From contig NC_050097.1 in NCBI RefSeq assembly GCF_902167145.1, forward strand, positions 172,204,923 through 172,268,922: a stretch of 64,000 nucleotides of DNA, in the 5' to 3' direction. Positions 22,446-35,073 of this stretch are shown in pieces. The stretch is from Zea mays. Its lineage: Eukaryota > Streptophyta > Magnoliopsida > Poales > Poaceae. The notes beneath the pieces were generated by a model. That model did no database searches. It saw nothing but the letters and a program-made list of their open reading frames with translations, and was not told where the DNA came from. Position 1 is the first letter of the stretch. Each line of letters starts with the position of its first letter. A program made the position numbers and the translations under genes.

Positions 22446-23403
22446 TCGATGGAGACAACACCCGAGCTATCTAGGAGGCGGCAACCTCGAGTATCAAGTC
22501 GATGACGCTTTCCCGGTGTACCATCTAGTGCCTCAAAAGATCACAACGAATGCAAATGCACTAGAGCGTCTCAATCACTCACTAGAATGCGATCTCAATC
22601 AACGAGTGTGAGTATATGAGTTGGAGGATCACAAATGAGCTCAATGTGTGCTAGGAGTGGCCAAGAGAACCCTCACACACGAGCTCCACTTCTATTTATA
22701 GCCCACAACACAAACATAGCCGTTATGTGCAACTAGCACAACTTCTGCGCACACACGGACAGTCCGTGCCCCATGGCCGGACGATCCGCCGTACTAGTAA
22801 CGGCTATATGGACCATTTGAAACTTGTCAAAGCTGTCAGAAAAAGTCAAGGCTGGACGGTCCGCCCTCCTAGGCCGGATGGTCCGGGACCTATCAACTTG
22901 GAATAACAGAGCCCTGGTTAGTCAAAGTAATTCGAGCGGACTGTCCACCATTCATGGTCAGACGGTCCACCCATGGACCACTTACCGTCCGGCTAAAAAA
23001 CTCGGACGGTCCATAGTGTAAGGACACAAAAACACATCGTCCCTGCCCAAACTCAATTTAGGTTATGCAGACGGTCCGGCCTCCTGGCCCGGACAGTCCA
23101 CAAAGGGAGACAGAGACAGACTGCCAGTAGATTTCTCTAGCAGAGTCACAGACGGTCCGACCTTCTAGCCCAGACGGTCCGCCGACCATAGAGAAAATGT
23201 TTTTGCTAGTTCAAAAGAATTTGTATTTTGAAACCTGGAGCGTGGTTAGCCCTCATGCAAATGCTACCGTTTATGCTCTACGAGGCACTAAGTTTTACAC
23301 CGATCAAGTTCATTGACCCCTCTTAATAGTACGACTGTCTATCCTATTAATCTGGTCAATTTCTCCTCTAAACACCCGCTGACCGGCAAAAACAAAAACC
23401 TAT
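22446..23403 (-). repeat. Solo LTR (copia-like), piece 2 of 3
   Basis: Continues piece 1 after the target duplication TCGAC/TCGAT of the first Tat element. Minus-strand TATA-like motif (plus-strand CTATTTATAG near 22690). It holds many copies of a CGGAC(A/G)GTCCG-type motif, for example near 22757, 22855 and 23140. No coding frame of interest. Confidence 0.6.
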
Positions 23404-24078
23404 TGTTGGGGGCCTTCTCCTTCCGAAGGTCCTCAAAAACATAACTAACCATTTGTTTTCAGCATAAGCTATTACAGGAAACTTCATCTTCCAGATACAA
23501 GCTTCTCCCTTATGACGAAGGCACACAAGATGAAGACAGATCCAAAGAGGATAAGAGTAAACGCCGAAGCTATCACCAGATGGACAGCTTCGGCTCGAAA
23601 TGAAGATGATGAATAATGATGATGATCCAAAGAGGAAAAGACTACTTAGTCCTTAATAACTTGTATTACGATCATGTGTAAATGTTGAGGACATAAATGT
23701 ACTTTTTCTCGGGCTGCGTCCCGTGCCTATAAATAGATGAATAGTAACACCGTACTATTCACGTTGGATTGTAACCACTCTCCCGCATTCTCGCCTTCGA
23801 GCAAGCCGAAGGTATCAATGTAATATCAATACTGTTGAATATTCATTTACATTTTATGGAACATGAATATAAATGAATTGATGAAGATCCAGTCTTCATC
23901 TTTATCCTTTCACATTTCCATTCATATATTAAATAATGAATGCTTGTCTTTCGTGATCTTCGTTTGATGAGTATTATCTCCATGTGGAGATCATGCTTCG
24001 GAAGACGAAGATCATTAATCCTTAACGATTGTGTTGCCTTGTTCTTGATTCATAGCATTTGAGAACGAGTGACCAACA
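23404..24078 (+). repeat. 5' LTR of the pol-less Tat element
   Basis: 675 bp. TATAAATA at 23728-23735 is the likely core promoter. Many CTTCG/CGAAG motifs, as in the related LTRs at 47648 and 63358. Confidence 0.95.
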
Positions 24079-24096
24079 TTGGCGCCCACCTCCGGT
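24079..24096 (+). other. Primer binding site of the pol-less Tat element
   Basis: TTGGCGCCCACCTCCGGT directly follows the LTR end CCAACA, the same type as in the first Tat element and at 48316. Confidence 0.8.
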
Positions 24097-24137
24097 GAAC
24101 CTGTACGACCATCTTCGGCAAGAATCCACCTTTGTCA

Positions 24138-24985
24138 TGCTACCGAAGGAGACAACAACGCCGGGGGCTGCTCTGCAGCCACTGGACACAAATTAGGACA
24201 CTCTCTCCCTGCGAGAAGCTAGGAGTCAGAAAAGAAAGGCTACTAGCCCAACACTTCATCAGGAGGAACTGGACCAGGAGATCAGAGACTTAGAAGCGAT
24301 TCATCAGCAAGTACAGAGGAAGAAAGAAAAAATGCTTCGGCTGGCTGACCTTTAATTTAGAGGAAGATTGATGAAGCAGCTGAGGAGATGTGTCATCTCA
24401 CTCAGGACGACTAAGACCGAAGACCTAGCACAGGGAGCTTCGTCAAGAAAGCCCAATCAACAAAGATGAATGGTACGATGGCTTTCCCAATGGTAACAGG
24501 TGCTTTCGATGATGCTTCTTCTCTGGCAGCAGAATTGCAGGCTACCCCGTGGCCACCATCCTACAAGCCACCTCAGTTACCCATGTATGATGGGCATTCA
24601 GATCCAAAGCAGTTTCTGATGAGCTACGAGGCGATAATATCCTCGTATGGGGGCAACACTGCCGTCATGGCGAAGTCCTTCGTCATGGCAGTTAGAAGTG
24701 TGGCTCAGACATGGTATTCCTCACTTCGACTAGGGACAATTACGTCGTGGTAGAAGCTGAAGGACATGCTAGTCACCAGCTTCTAGGGCTTTCAGCCAAA
24801 GCCAGTCACTGCTCAGGCCCTGTTCCGATGCACGCAGGACCATGAGGAGTACCTACAGGCGTACGTCCGAAGGTTCTTGCGTTTGAGAGCTCAAGCGCCT
24901 ACAATGCCCAATGAGATTGTCATTGAGGCCATGATCAAGGGGCTTCGACCAGGACCCACAGCTCAATATTTTGCAAGGAGACCGT
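24138..24985 (+). pseudogene. Gag remnant of the pol-less Tat element
   Basis: A start-like Met at 24138 opens a gag N terminus (coiled segment with QKRKATSPT near 24228) with several stops. A better segment at 24466-24753 contains the gag domain (SDPKQFLMSYEAIISSYGGN), then TAG codons near 24751 and 24783, and recognisable gag up to about 24985 (NEIVIEAMIKGLRPGPTAQYF). The coding similarity stops abruptly there, which marks the internal deletion. Confidence 0.8.
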
Positions 24986-25403
24986 GTGGTTGTTTACTTT
25001 TGGCACAAATAACATTCCGCATCATATCATCATATCATATTGCATAGCATCGCATCATACATCATTTTGCATCACCAAAAAGATGTGGAGAAACAAAGGA
25101 AAGTTGCTATTTCGAAAGAATTGACCGGGTTATGAAAGGGAATACTATAGATGCCTTCGGCAGATATATCTTCCTACACGAAGTTAATCTTCGTCAGCAG
25201 TGACATAAAGAGAATCTTTTCTTCGCAAAGCATGAAAAGAAGGGGAGGTGTTTTTTCGCCAACAGCTCAAAAACGGTATGTACGAAGATTTCATGCATCA
25301 CAAAGAAATATATTACATTAATATACATACAAAAACTTGATGTTTGTTTCTTACAAAAGACGAAAGCCATAAACAAGCATTACACTCTCAAGTATACAAA
25401 AAT
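24986..25403. other. Deletion junction and non-coding region of the pol-less Tat element
   Basis: Between the end of gag similarity and the last exon of the opposite-strand gene. It contains a short CATCATAT-type imperfect repeat (about 25016-25070). No pol motif, no ORF of interest. Confidence 0.6.
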
Positions 25404-28400
25404 TTAGTCTTCCTTCAACACTTTATCACCAGCTTCATTTAGCAGTTTGTCGACGGCTTCGTCAACAGCTTCATTAGCGATTCTTATTATGTCTAACGCT
25501 TTCTTCATGGCCCGGTCAGCTTCGGGGTTATATGGCTCTGGTGGAGGTGAAAGTTCAGCTACAATAAAAAATGTTGGTTAATTTGGAAGCTGAAAACAAA
25601 CTCCAAAGCTAAACCTCAGTAAAAGTACCTATAAGCCTTGCGCGCTCAGTAGCTTCTTCAGCTCGCTTAGCTTCTTCTTGAGCGTCGTGAGATTCTTTTT
25701 CATTTTTTCTAATCGCTTCATCAGCCATCTCACAACCGCCCTTCATCCACACATCGGAGTAAAATCTCCCGTCCAGCGTAGAAGCTTCAGCCGAAGGGTC
25801 CGCTGAGAAAACAAATCCCAGCTGATCTGCAGCCTTAACATGTTGACAACCGGCTTTCTCTAAGGTCGCCGCGACCCCTCGTGCGCCAGCGAATGCGCAG
25901 AAGTCTCCCCGGTCACTTAAAATTTCGTCAAAGGCTTCGACTTCTCCGCTGATTCACTGGACGACACCATCGGGGTCACCACGAATGAACTTCTGCTTGG
26001 AAGAGTATGCTCCCACCTTTACAAAACTGTTCTTTAGAGTTTTGGCACATTTTTAGGATATTTCATAGCATCTCTCTTTGGAGTCGCGGAGCTCTTCGAC
26101 ATTCTTTTGTACCCTCAATCATTCAATTTCGCTTATCTCGTGCTTCGCCATTGCAACTTCAAATTTTTCGCTCGTTTCTGCAATCTTCTTCTTCAAATCT
26201 TCAACTTTGATTTTGTGAACTTCGGCTTGTGCAGTAAGTTTGGCTTCGCTAGATCTCAACTTGTCCACTAAGGAAAGCAATATCTTATCTTTTTTGAGAG
26301 TTTCGTTCCTTAGTGTAATGATTTCTGATCGAAGATTCCCGAGGGCTATTTGACAGCTCTCATATTTTACTTCCTTTTGAGCCTTCAAAGCCTTACTTAG
26401 AATCAAGCCCTATGCAAAAAACGACGAAAAATGAGAACATAACGACAACAAGAGAAGCTATAAATACAATTTATTTTACAAGAAAAAGTATAGGCACCTT
26501 CAGGCTATTATAAGCAAGGCTATCTACAAGATCATCCTTCGACATTGCAGATAAGCCAAGTTCAAGCTTCGGGTACCCCATATTTTTCATCATTTCTTGG
26601 TAAACATGGATCTCTTTATTGTCTGGCAGACAATAAAGGAAATCATCTTCGTCATTGCCATTGTACACCAAGGACCCTCGGGGGTACTTCAAATCCTTGG
26701 CATATTGTTGTGCTTCGACAATCTGTTCCTCTGATAACTGCTTCCCCGAAGAATGTCGCACAATGAATTCCAATTCTTTTAGCAGGTGCTTCAGGAGCAG
26801 GAGATTTGGATTTTTTAGAAGCGCGCGCTCCCTTTTTCTAGGATCATCGGTGCACTTTCCAAAGGTCTAGCTTCGGTGGGAACTTCTGAGGGCCCAATTT
26901 TAGAAACAGTTTGCGCCATGCCAGCCTCATTAGATTTCTTTGAAATTTCACCTTCTGTGCTAGGCGCTTCAGCAGAAACAGGAGTTGATGTCTTCACAGA
27001 TTCCATAATAGCGTCTAGCACGCTGGCCATTCTCCTTTTCCTTGAAGTTGTTGCAGGGATCCTTGATGGCTTTGGTAGTTTCGTTGTGCATGGTGGACTC
27101 AGTGCTTTCAACTGCTCTGCCGCCTTCTCCAGTTTCGACTCTTCAGCCGGTTCTGTCTTAGCTTCGACTGGCACAGAGTGACTTGGCTCTGCAATAGGAG
27201 CGGCCCTCTCAACTAGCTTCGGCACGTCGGTCGTTTCAATGCGCCTGGGCCGACGTGTCAAAACTTTAACCTTTTTTTGTCTTCGACGAGCTAGAAGTCG
27301 CCGAGGTAGCAGCTTTCCTCTTATTTCCTTGCTTCTGTGAAGGATAACAATAGTCTGGATATACAAATCTGATGGCATCGAATACCCTGTTCATCCTCTT
27401 TTTGCCATGAGCTCCGAAGGCAGTTGTCATGGCGTCATCTTCAGCCTTCGAATATGCTCCAAGCAATTCATCACTAGTTGCCTCTATGGCATCTATCCAG
27501 TCGTCATTCGGTTCACAAATTGGCTTCTATACCTGAAGGTATACTTCAGGTAGACTAAACCACCTTGGCTAGAGCCAGCAGTAGTCTCCTTCGGCATTCC
27601 CACGCATCTGCAAGTGGACACACTCTATAAGCAATGTGCTCCTGCACCAAGTCCCTTGTGCCTATGTAAGTACATAATATATTGAAAGCCGCCTGGCATG
27701 TTTGTATATCATTCCCAAGGGCAGTGGCTGGCCTCCTAATACCGAAGCGAGACCATATAGGACGTTGAATGATCCCTTTTACATCCTCCCTTTGACTTAG
27801 GTCATTCTTCACGTAGAACCATTCCTACATCCAGGACCCAGGCCATCTCTTCCAAAATGTGGGAATTGGTTAGCTCTTCTCAGACCGATGCACGAAACTG
27901 CAACAACCAAAGTTATTGTGATACTGCTCCTTTCCGGTAGCCTTCGTCTCATAAGACAACTCATGGATGTTGAAAAAGCATCTCGCATCTGGTTCTAGTC
28001 CTTGGCTCCTCATAGCCCATATAAAGATCCCCACTTTAATGATGGCCTCGGGAGTGAGTTGATGAAGGTAAATTTCAAAGGTTTTCAGAACCTCGACCAA
28101 CAATTTGTCCCAAGTCCCACTTTCATGAAGCTTCTGAAAACTACCACTTCGTCAGCTTCGGGAAGAGGAACATTATTCTCTCCTCTGGCCCTTACGATTG
28201 AGATATCATGAAAATACCTCCCCTCATTGCACCAATCTGCCCTTATTTAATAGTTGATTTTCTGAAGACGACAAGACTTGGTCTCCATGGCCGATCTTTG
28301 GCATCTTCATTTCCACTTTCCACATCGAAGCTTTCACTATCGCTAGAGTTTTTAGAAATCCCAGCTAACATCTCATTGGCAATCTTCTCCATGTAGGTTT

Positions 28401-28494
28401 TTTCCATGGCTTCGTAAAACCCGGACAGCGCTGGATCAACGATCTTCTTCTCATCAGCCATTTCAGCAATGGTCGCTAGAATGTCGAAGCTCAA
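25404..28494 (-). pseudogene. Opposite-strand gene of the pol-less Tat element (PF04195-type)
   Basis: On the minus strand, open blocks follow each other in several frames, as expected of exons plus some decay: 28494-28243 (acidic N terminus, Met at 28494 or 28461), about 28200-27870 (TFEIYLHQLTPEAIIKVGIFIW, matching the LTPNAVV block of the first Tat element), 27812-27555, 27540-27266 (ending in KRKAATSATSSSSKTKKG), a Ser/Thr/Glu-rich linker (27378-26815), 26773-26471, a coiled coil (26406-26119), about 25990-25630 (EKAGCQHVKAADQLGF, compare EGCRHYEVFDQADEDF), and a last exon (about 25558-25404) ending in TAA. Domain order equals that of 11383-15201. Exon joints are not assigned; some stops may be real lesions. 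Confidence 0.6.
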
Positions 28495-28589
28495 AAACTA
28501 ATCGAATTCGACAAAGTAAGGAAGGTTAAAATGGCAAACACAATGCGAGTAGCTCAAATAGCACGAAAAATACTCACAACACAAGTTTC

Positions 28590-28597
28590 TATTTATA
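28590..28597 (-). promoter_or_regulatory. TATA box of the opposite-strand gene in the pol-less Tat element
   Basis: Minus-strand TATAAATA lies about 100-130 bp upstream of the candidate start codons (28494 or 28461) and 155 bp inside the LTR border. This matches the position of the TATA box in the first Tat element (168 bp inside). Confidence 0.5.
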
Positions 28598-28738
28598 CCT
28601 AGAGCTTTACAGATTGGTGGGTCCCGCAGGTCAGCGTAATTCACTATTCTAGTGAAGGGAAGGTGTTTTTCGGACCTTCGGCTAAAGACCTTCGTTCATG
28701 TCGCAGTATAAATTTGTTACAAAAAAACAAACCAATAC

Positions 28739-28751
28739 TGTGAGGGGCTAT
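28739..28751 (+). other. Polypurine tract of the pol-less Tat element
   Basis: Purine-rich TGTGAGGGGCTAT lies just before the 3' LTR start TGTTGGGGG. Confidence 0.45.
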
Positions 28752-29426
28752 TGTTGGGGGCCTTCTCCTTCCGAAGGTCCTCAAAAACATAATTAACCAT
28801 TTGTTTTCAGCATAAGCTATTACAGGAAACTTCGTCTTCCAGATACAAGCTTCTCCCTTATGACGAAGGCACACAAGATGAAGACAGATCCAAAGAGGAT
28901 AAAAGTAAACGCCGAAGCTATCACCAGATGGACAACTTTGGCTCACAATGAAGATGATGAATAATGATGATGATCGAAAGAGGAAATGACTACTTAGTCC
29001 TTAATAACGTGTATTACGATCATGTGTAAATGTTGAGGACATAAATGTACTTTTGCTCAGGCTGCGTCCCATGCCTATAAATAGATGAATAGTAACACCG
29101 TACTGTTCACGCTGGATTGTAATCACTCTCCCGCATTCTCGCCTTCGAGCAAGCCAAAGGTATCAATGTAATATCAATATTGTTGAATATTCATTTACAT
29201 TTTATGGAATATGAATGTAAATGCATTGATGAAGATCCATTCTTCATCTTTATCCTTCCGCATTTCCATTCATATATTAAATAATGAATGCTTGTCTTTC
29301 GTGATCTTTGTCTAATGAGTATTATCTCCATGTGGAGATAATGCTTTGGAAGACGAAGATCCTTAATCCTTAATGATTGTGTTGCCTTGTTCTTGATTCA
29401 TAGCATTTGAGAACGAGTGACCAACA
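28752..29426 (+). repeat. 3' LTR of the pol-less Tat element
   Basis: 675 bp, same ends and length as the partner at 23404-24078, about 31 substitutions, followed by the target duplication CCTAT. Confidence 0.95.
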
Positions 29427-29597
29427 CCTATGTTTTACCTTTGCCTTCACTTGATCCACAATCAATGGTTATAAGTCCCAAAGACTTTACTGTTTCATGT
29501 GGTCCAGTCCTGCATTCTTATTTCTCCAAGAATTGTTAGTCCACAATCAGTTGTCATTAATTACCAAAACACCACTTAGGGGCCTAGATGATTCACA
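29427..29597 (-). repeat. Solo LTR (copia-like), piece 3 of 3
   Basis: Resumes after the second Tat element with its target duplication CCTAT and ends ...GATGATTCACA at 29597, which read on the minus strand is the LTR start TGTGAATCATC. Confidence 0.55.
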
Positions 29598-30627
29598 CTC
29601 CCCTTCGTTGTTGATAACAAGTCAAGACTCCCGAAGCGGATGATTGCTCTAGGGACCCAGACAATGTTGTGGCCGGTTATCCGGATCCTAGTGAAGAGAA
29701 TTCAAAAACGTACAAAGGCCCCTACCTAGCGCGCCAACCGTCGGTGTTTCGAACTAGCACCAACTAGTAAATTTGTGTATGCGCATTTTTTGATCCGGGT
29801 GGTGTGCTCATTGGGTGCAAGATTTATACTGGTTCGACAAAATGTCCCTACTTCTAGTCTTCGGTGGCTTGCGCTACCGACATCTTGTTGCTCATAGTAG
29901 GGGTTAGAAGTGGGCGAGAGAGGGAAGGGTCCCACATATCTATGTGTGAGTGCTAAAGGTTCTACATATCGCCCTCTCATCGGACCGACCCTCCCTTTTT
30001 ACAGATCAAGGAGGGGACCGATTACAAATATCTTCACTCAGAAGGAATTGCTACGCTAGGTAAAGTGGAATAGTTCTCCCTCGATAAAAGTTAGTTGATA
30101 TTTGTCCTCGTATGACTCCATGTCTTGTTCCTCTTAGTCTGCCGGGGTAGTGTGTTGGTGATGGGAGTATGAACATCATCATTACTTTCTCTATCCATGT
30201 CTTCCCATGTCAACCCTCAGTCTTCGTAGTCTGTCCTTGTAGCTTCCTTTCGTCGCCTTATACGCTTCGTAGGGTGTCAGGAGTCTCAGGTTGAGGGATC
30301 ATAGGTCATGAGTGGGACTCGGACCTTGGACCCATAGGTCATGAGTGGGAGGCGGACCGACTCTCTCCTACTCCGTGACTCAGTTCCAGGCACAGTTAAT
30401 GTGGTGTGCACTGTATTGATGGCGAGAATAGTCTTATGGTCGGACACATAATTCATTCGAGTGGTCCCCTGTTGATTTGTTTGGCTCTCCTGTAGGGCTT
30501 CGCCTCGCCTGACCCCTGGACTCATCATACAGGGGTCATCTAGGGGTGGTCTCACCCGAGTCGGTCTCTCACCGTTCCTCTCTAACTTGGGGCCCCCTGA
30601 GGAAGTACAGGTATCTGATCCCCGATA
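29598..30627 (-). repeat. Tat-lineage 5' LTR end with primer site, degenerate
   Basis: Read on the minus strand, a primer-site-like TTGGCGCGCTAGGTAGGGGCC (about 29717-29737) follows an LTR of about 890 bp (about 29739-30627; plus-strand CGTCGGTGTTTCG ... CCCCGATA). The end bases are mutated from TGTCGG/CCGACA. The part at 29598-29738 is element leader. No coding frame. Confidence 0.5.
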
Positions 30628-31067
30628 ATAATCAATAAGGTCACAAGGCAACACATACTACAAGTTTACATGATATATTACACATAATTTTAAAAATTAA
30701 CAATTATATAGGCATAAGGATTTATATATATAATATGCATCACATACAAATAAGGGAATAATGATTTCATTGTAATACACATTTAATTCACATAATAAAA
30801 AGTTAAAGTTTGGTATTTCGATATTGTTGGTATTTCAATTTGTTATATGGCAAAAATGGATTCTGATATTGAACATCTAACTTCGTAGATACAGAACCAA
30901 ATCGAACTAAACAAACGACATTTCCATTTGATTCGGTTTGGCTTTCGGTAAAAAAAAGGTATGCCGCGTGCGGGTGCAGCTCCCCATTCTGATCCTCTTC
31001 GGTGGAAAAAAATCCTAAGCATTCCAAATACAAACCCACTTCTTTGTAGCCTCTCACATCCATCTTC
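30628..31067. other. AT-rich stretch, nothing recognised
   Basis: Low-complexity AT-rich DNA with short frames only. I see no terminal repeats or gene. Confidence 0.5.
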
Positions 31068-34000
31068 TGTCACACTCGGATTTAAGGGACAAAGCCGGGT
31101 GCATCTCATACATATGTCAAAAAAGACAACATATATAATAACAGAGTGTATAAAGATAAATATCACAATAAAATCAAAATACTTATTACATAGCGGAAGT
31201 CTTACGAAATAAAAAATAAATATAAAAGGATCTAAAAATCCATCCTTGGCGCCAGAAAGTCAACTGGGAGACGCCACCTAGATAGAATCGAACTCCTCGT
31301 TGTGGCTCCACCTGAACCACCTGATCTTATCCTGTGGGGGTGTGAGACAGCAAGGGCGAGCTCACACATGTTCATCGCTCAGCAAGTTGTGGGGAATAAT
31401 GTGGCATGAACTCACCAAAGGTGGGAGTTCATGTGAAGTGTTAGGCTGATCAACAAAATAAAGGTTGAAGCTGAGCATTGCTTTTATAAGTTGGTCAAAA
31501 TTTTATTAGCAAGTACTAAGTATAACTAAATACCAAACCTTAGTAATAATAAGTAAAAGTAATAATAAAATAATCTCAATGCGATGCAAATGACAAATTG
31601 AGTTCTAATTACATAGATTAATCATGTGAGGGTCCAAGCCGCTCATGACCGTGAGCACGGCTAGTATACCAGTTTTACACTCTACAGAGGTTGCGCATCT
31701 TTACTCACAAGTCATGTTACCCATATGTCAAGGGGTCATGAATCTCATACACCTCTACCAAGGAAGCGAGACAGGGTAACACTACGAGGCCTTTACAAAG
31801 TTCCACTAGCTTCAGAAAACCCGCTACAGTTTCTAGGAAGCTCCAATGCAGGGATCCCTCGCCTGACCGCCACAGCAGCAAAATCAACCCAAGAACCTCC
31901 CTACACTGACCACTCCCCTACTGCCCTTGCCCCTTTCGAGTAAGGTAGTCATCCACTAGCTTTCCTAGTTAATCAGCCAAGGGCATCCCATACTACCCTT
32001 GTGGTAGCACTGTTTTTCCGGGTGGTCGCTCCATGTTTCCATTAACATAATGATCTTATCATGAACATAAATAACATAACAGAATAATAGAAACATGGAT
32101 ATAATGAAATATTAACCCAAAAATCGTGTAAAGCAATAGCATAACTACCCAATGATTCAGGGGTAAACAAGGAAAAAGGATAAACAGTCTAGGGTGACCT
32201 ATTGGGTCCCATCAAAATTAAACCTATGCATGAATAAGTGATAATAAAAAATATTATTGGGTAACAAAAGTGGATCAAAGGCACAACTTGCTTGGCACTT
32301 GAGATTCCAGGTACCAGAATGATTCTTCAGATCCTCTTGACCTCACGCTAGTCGTAGCAATACAAACAAACATGATATAGATAAAATTAACATCACACCA
32401 AACATAAGAACAAACTGTATAATAATGATCTACACGTCGTAACGAAATCGAGGGATTGAGAACTAGTAAAATCGAAGTCAAGGTTAAGGGGTTATGACTT
32501 ATGGGAGATCTATGTGATTTAAACTATAGTATAATTTGATTAATATACATCATATGAGAAAATATACTCTTAAATAATCATTTCAACTTTAATCTTAATT
32601 GTAACTTAACTAGAGATCATATTTTAACCACATTATAATTATGGTCAGGTTAGTCTTGATTTGGAGGAGCTAATCTAGTAGACATAGGGTAAATAAATAT
32701 CTACTTATAAAATTATGCAATATAGTATAATTAATGTTGTTACTGCGTATTAAATACTTATACGAAACAAACGCAACTAGAACGAGTCAAATCGAATTTA
32801 AAACGGAGGAGTTACGAATTTCCTAAGGTTTTATGTATTCCATACAAGATTAACCAAGAGATTAATTTTAATATAATTTTCATGTCAAAACAGTGGCACT
32901 ATGTGATGAACAATAATATTACAAAATTATAGGAATTGGAATGACCCAATTTGGACTAAGTATGCATTTTCTATGAATTAAACACATTCTAGTATTTATT
33001 TTTACACTAAAATTCATTTTCTAATCACTTTTACTGAATTTTATAAATCTCTGGACTGGGCGCATGAAAACAGAGAAGTGCAGGGGCTCTGGTGCAAAAC
33101 TTCCTAAGACACAGAGCACTGTTAACTGAACTGCGGGTTAATATATGTAAAGCGCAGGGTCTCTTTAGCAAATGGCATGGCGAAGGGGTATCCTGGATTG
33201 CTAGCCATCCGATCGTCAATCGAGGGCTCCGATTAAATCGCGGATGGTTATAAAGTCGTCTTCTCCCGACAAAATCCCAGCCGCCCGCACATGATCTCAC
33301 GGCCACGATCAGATATATGTCTCGTGCGATCAAAGCCACCAGATCTCGATCCTAAGGCTCATATCGATCACGATTTGGCACCCGCTTGATCTATTCTGTG
33401 CCGCCCAATCCCCATCTAACGGCCATCCTTGCTCTTCTACCTCCGACGGCTCACCATCGTCTTCAACCTCCCGGTTCTCTCTCTCTTCAATTTCTTTTCT
33501 CAGCTATACCGCCGCGGCCGAGCGCCATAGACTCCGAACAGAACGGATCCGGCCGCCCCGCGCGGAATAGCTTGCCGGCGAGCACGCACGTCGAGGACCC
33601 CCGCACGGCCCTCGCCACTATCCGGATTTGAAACGCAGGTCTGCCCGCGGTGAGTTCGATGGACAATTTAACGGCCAGGGGACATCATCTTCCCCAACGG
33701 GTCTACTCGTCGACGCGCACCAGGGAAAATACGTGGTCACCGACGACGGTGGAAGCGCCACTGGCTCCCCACTACCGACCGCCTTCGCTAACGCTCTCAG
33801 ATCAACGCCGGAGAATGGTGGTGCCGCGCCCCGCCATGACGAGCTAGCAATCGGCTTCAACATCGGTATGCACGCTACGCTAATGATGATACGCCGAGCA
33901 GGTGTGAGGGAGGGGGATCACTTACCGAAGAGCTGCCCAGCCGTCACTGCATCCGATAAGTCTACGTGCGCCGCCTTCGAATCCGCCCCACAGCCAAGGG

Positions 34001-34143
34001 CAGTCGTGGAGGAGTCCCAACGGTGGCAGCGGTCGACCCGAGCCGCAGTTCTGCCGGCCCAATCGCGCAATTACTCGATCCTTCCGGTGTGGCGAAGGGA
34101 TGTGCGGTTGGGTTAGAGAGCGCGAGAGGGTGATTTTATTAAT

Positions 34144-34193
34144 GAGGTGTTTGGTTTGAAAAATAAACTAGTCTATCGTTAAACCAAACACTC
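34144..34193. mobile_element. Very short MITE derivative (about 50 bp)
   Basis: GAGGTGTTTGGTTTGAAAAATAAACTAGTC ends with TTAAACCAAACACTC. The left 30 bp match, in reverse complement, the right end of the MITE at 40261-40550, so this is probably an internal-deletion copy of that family. No clear target duplication. Confidence 0.5.
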
Positions 34194-35063
34194 TATAAAT
34201 ACCCAGGTGCCTAGTGGGTCGGTATGCACGCCCGATATCTCCGGCCGGATTTCGGAGCTCGCTGAGGAGGTGGGGCGAGTGCGGCGCGCGATTAGGAGAT
34301 AAACAGAGACAGGGTCCCACCCGACAGCGCGCCCGTGTTGAGTGGTCGGCCAGTGGGGCCCTTTCGTCAGCGTCGCGCCAGGTCCAATTGCCGCATGCGA
34401 AAGTTGCTTGACGGGCCGAGCAGTGGGAAAGAGTCAGTGGGCCCAATTAGGGTTGGTGACCCAGCCAGGGTTTAGTTCTCTTTTTTTATTTTATTTGAAT
34501 TTCTTCCTAGGTTTCAAATTTAATACTTGAATTCAAATTCGATTTGAAAGCTGCCCCTAGGTTTTTTGTACAAATAAAAATACTATTTTTTAAAGGATTA
34601 GATTTATGTTTATTTTTTATTATATAATTATTTTTTTTATATTCCTCTCCTTTTCTTCATTTCAAATTTAAATCATAGTTTAAATTCAAACTTGTGGCCA
34701 ATTTATCCCCAAATGATATTGTGCCATAAACAATACTACTTTGGAGATATATTTATATACTATTTATATTTTTATATCCTTCCTCTTTTTATTCTCTATT
34801 TCTATTTTTTAAATCCTAAATTTCAATTTAGTGTTCCACCCAATTTTAAAGTTTTGTTATATTCCTATTTGAGTTATTATTATTATTATTAAATGCACAA
34901 ACAAAACTCTTGTGTGATGCATGCTTTGTTTGTGTTTTAGTAAGGGGTTATTCTCTTTTAAATGGACTTAGTCACATGACTCAAGAAGTAGGTGGCCAAT
35001 CACATGATGAGATCAATTTTTATATAAGTCTTATAATTTGGGTATTATAATTAACTAGAGACC

Positions 35064-35073
35064 TATATAAATA
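35064..35073 (+). promoter_or_regulatory. Candidate TATA box upstream of the host gene
   Basis: TATATAAATA lies 231 bp upstream of the ATG at 35304. It may belong to the gene promoter, but the surrounding AT-rich DNA may be LTR-derived, so the assignment is weak. Confidence 0.3.

Larger units (their letters stand above)
23404..29426 (+). mobile_element. Tat-lineage non-autonomous element (gag remnant, no pol, opposite-strand gene)
   Basis: Two 675-bp LTRs (23404-24078, 28752-29426) start TGTTGGGGGCC and end CCAACA, with a perfect 5-bp target duplication CCTAT (23399-23403 and 29427-29431). The order on the plus strand is LTR, TGGCGCCC primer site, broken gag, deletion of all pol, opposite-strand gene (minus strand), purine-rich tract, LTR. 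By eye the LTRs differ at about 31 sites (about 4.6 percent), so it is older than the first Tat element. With no protease, RT or integrase it must have depended on another element. Confidence 0.93.

Noticed and set aside
33386..34116. GC-rich plus-strand ORFs that could be a small gene
   Set aside because: No recognisable domain, no supported splice structure, and location inside an LTR-like region.
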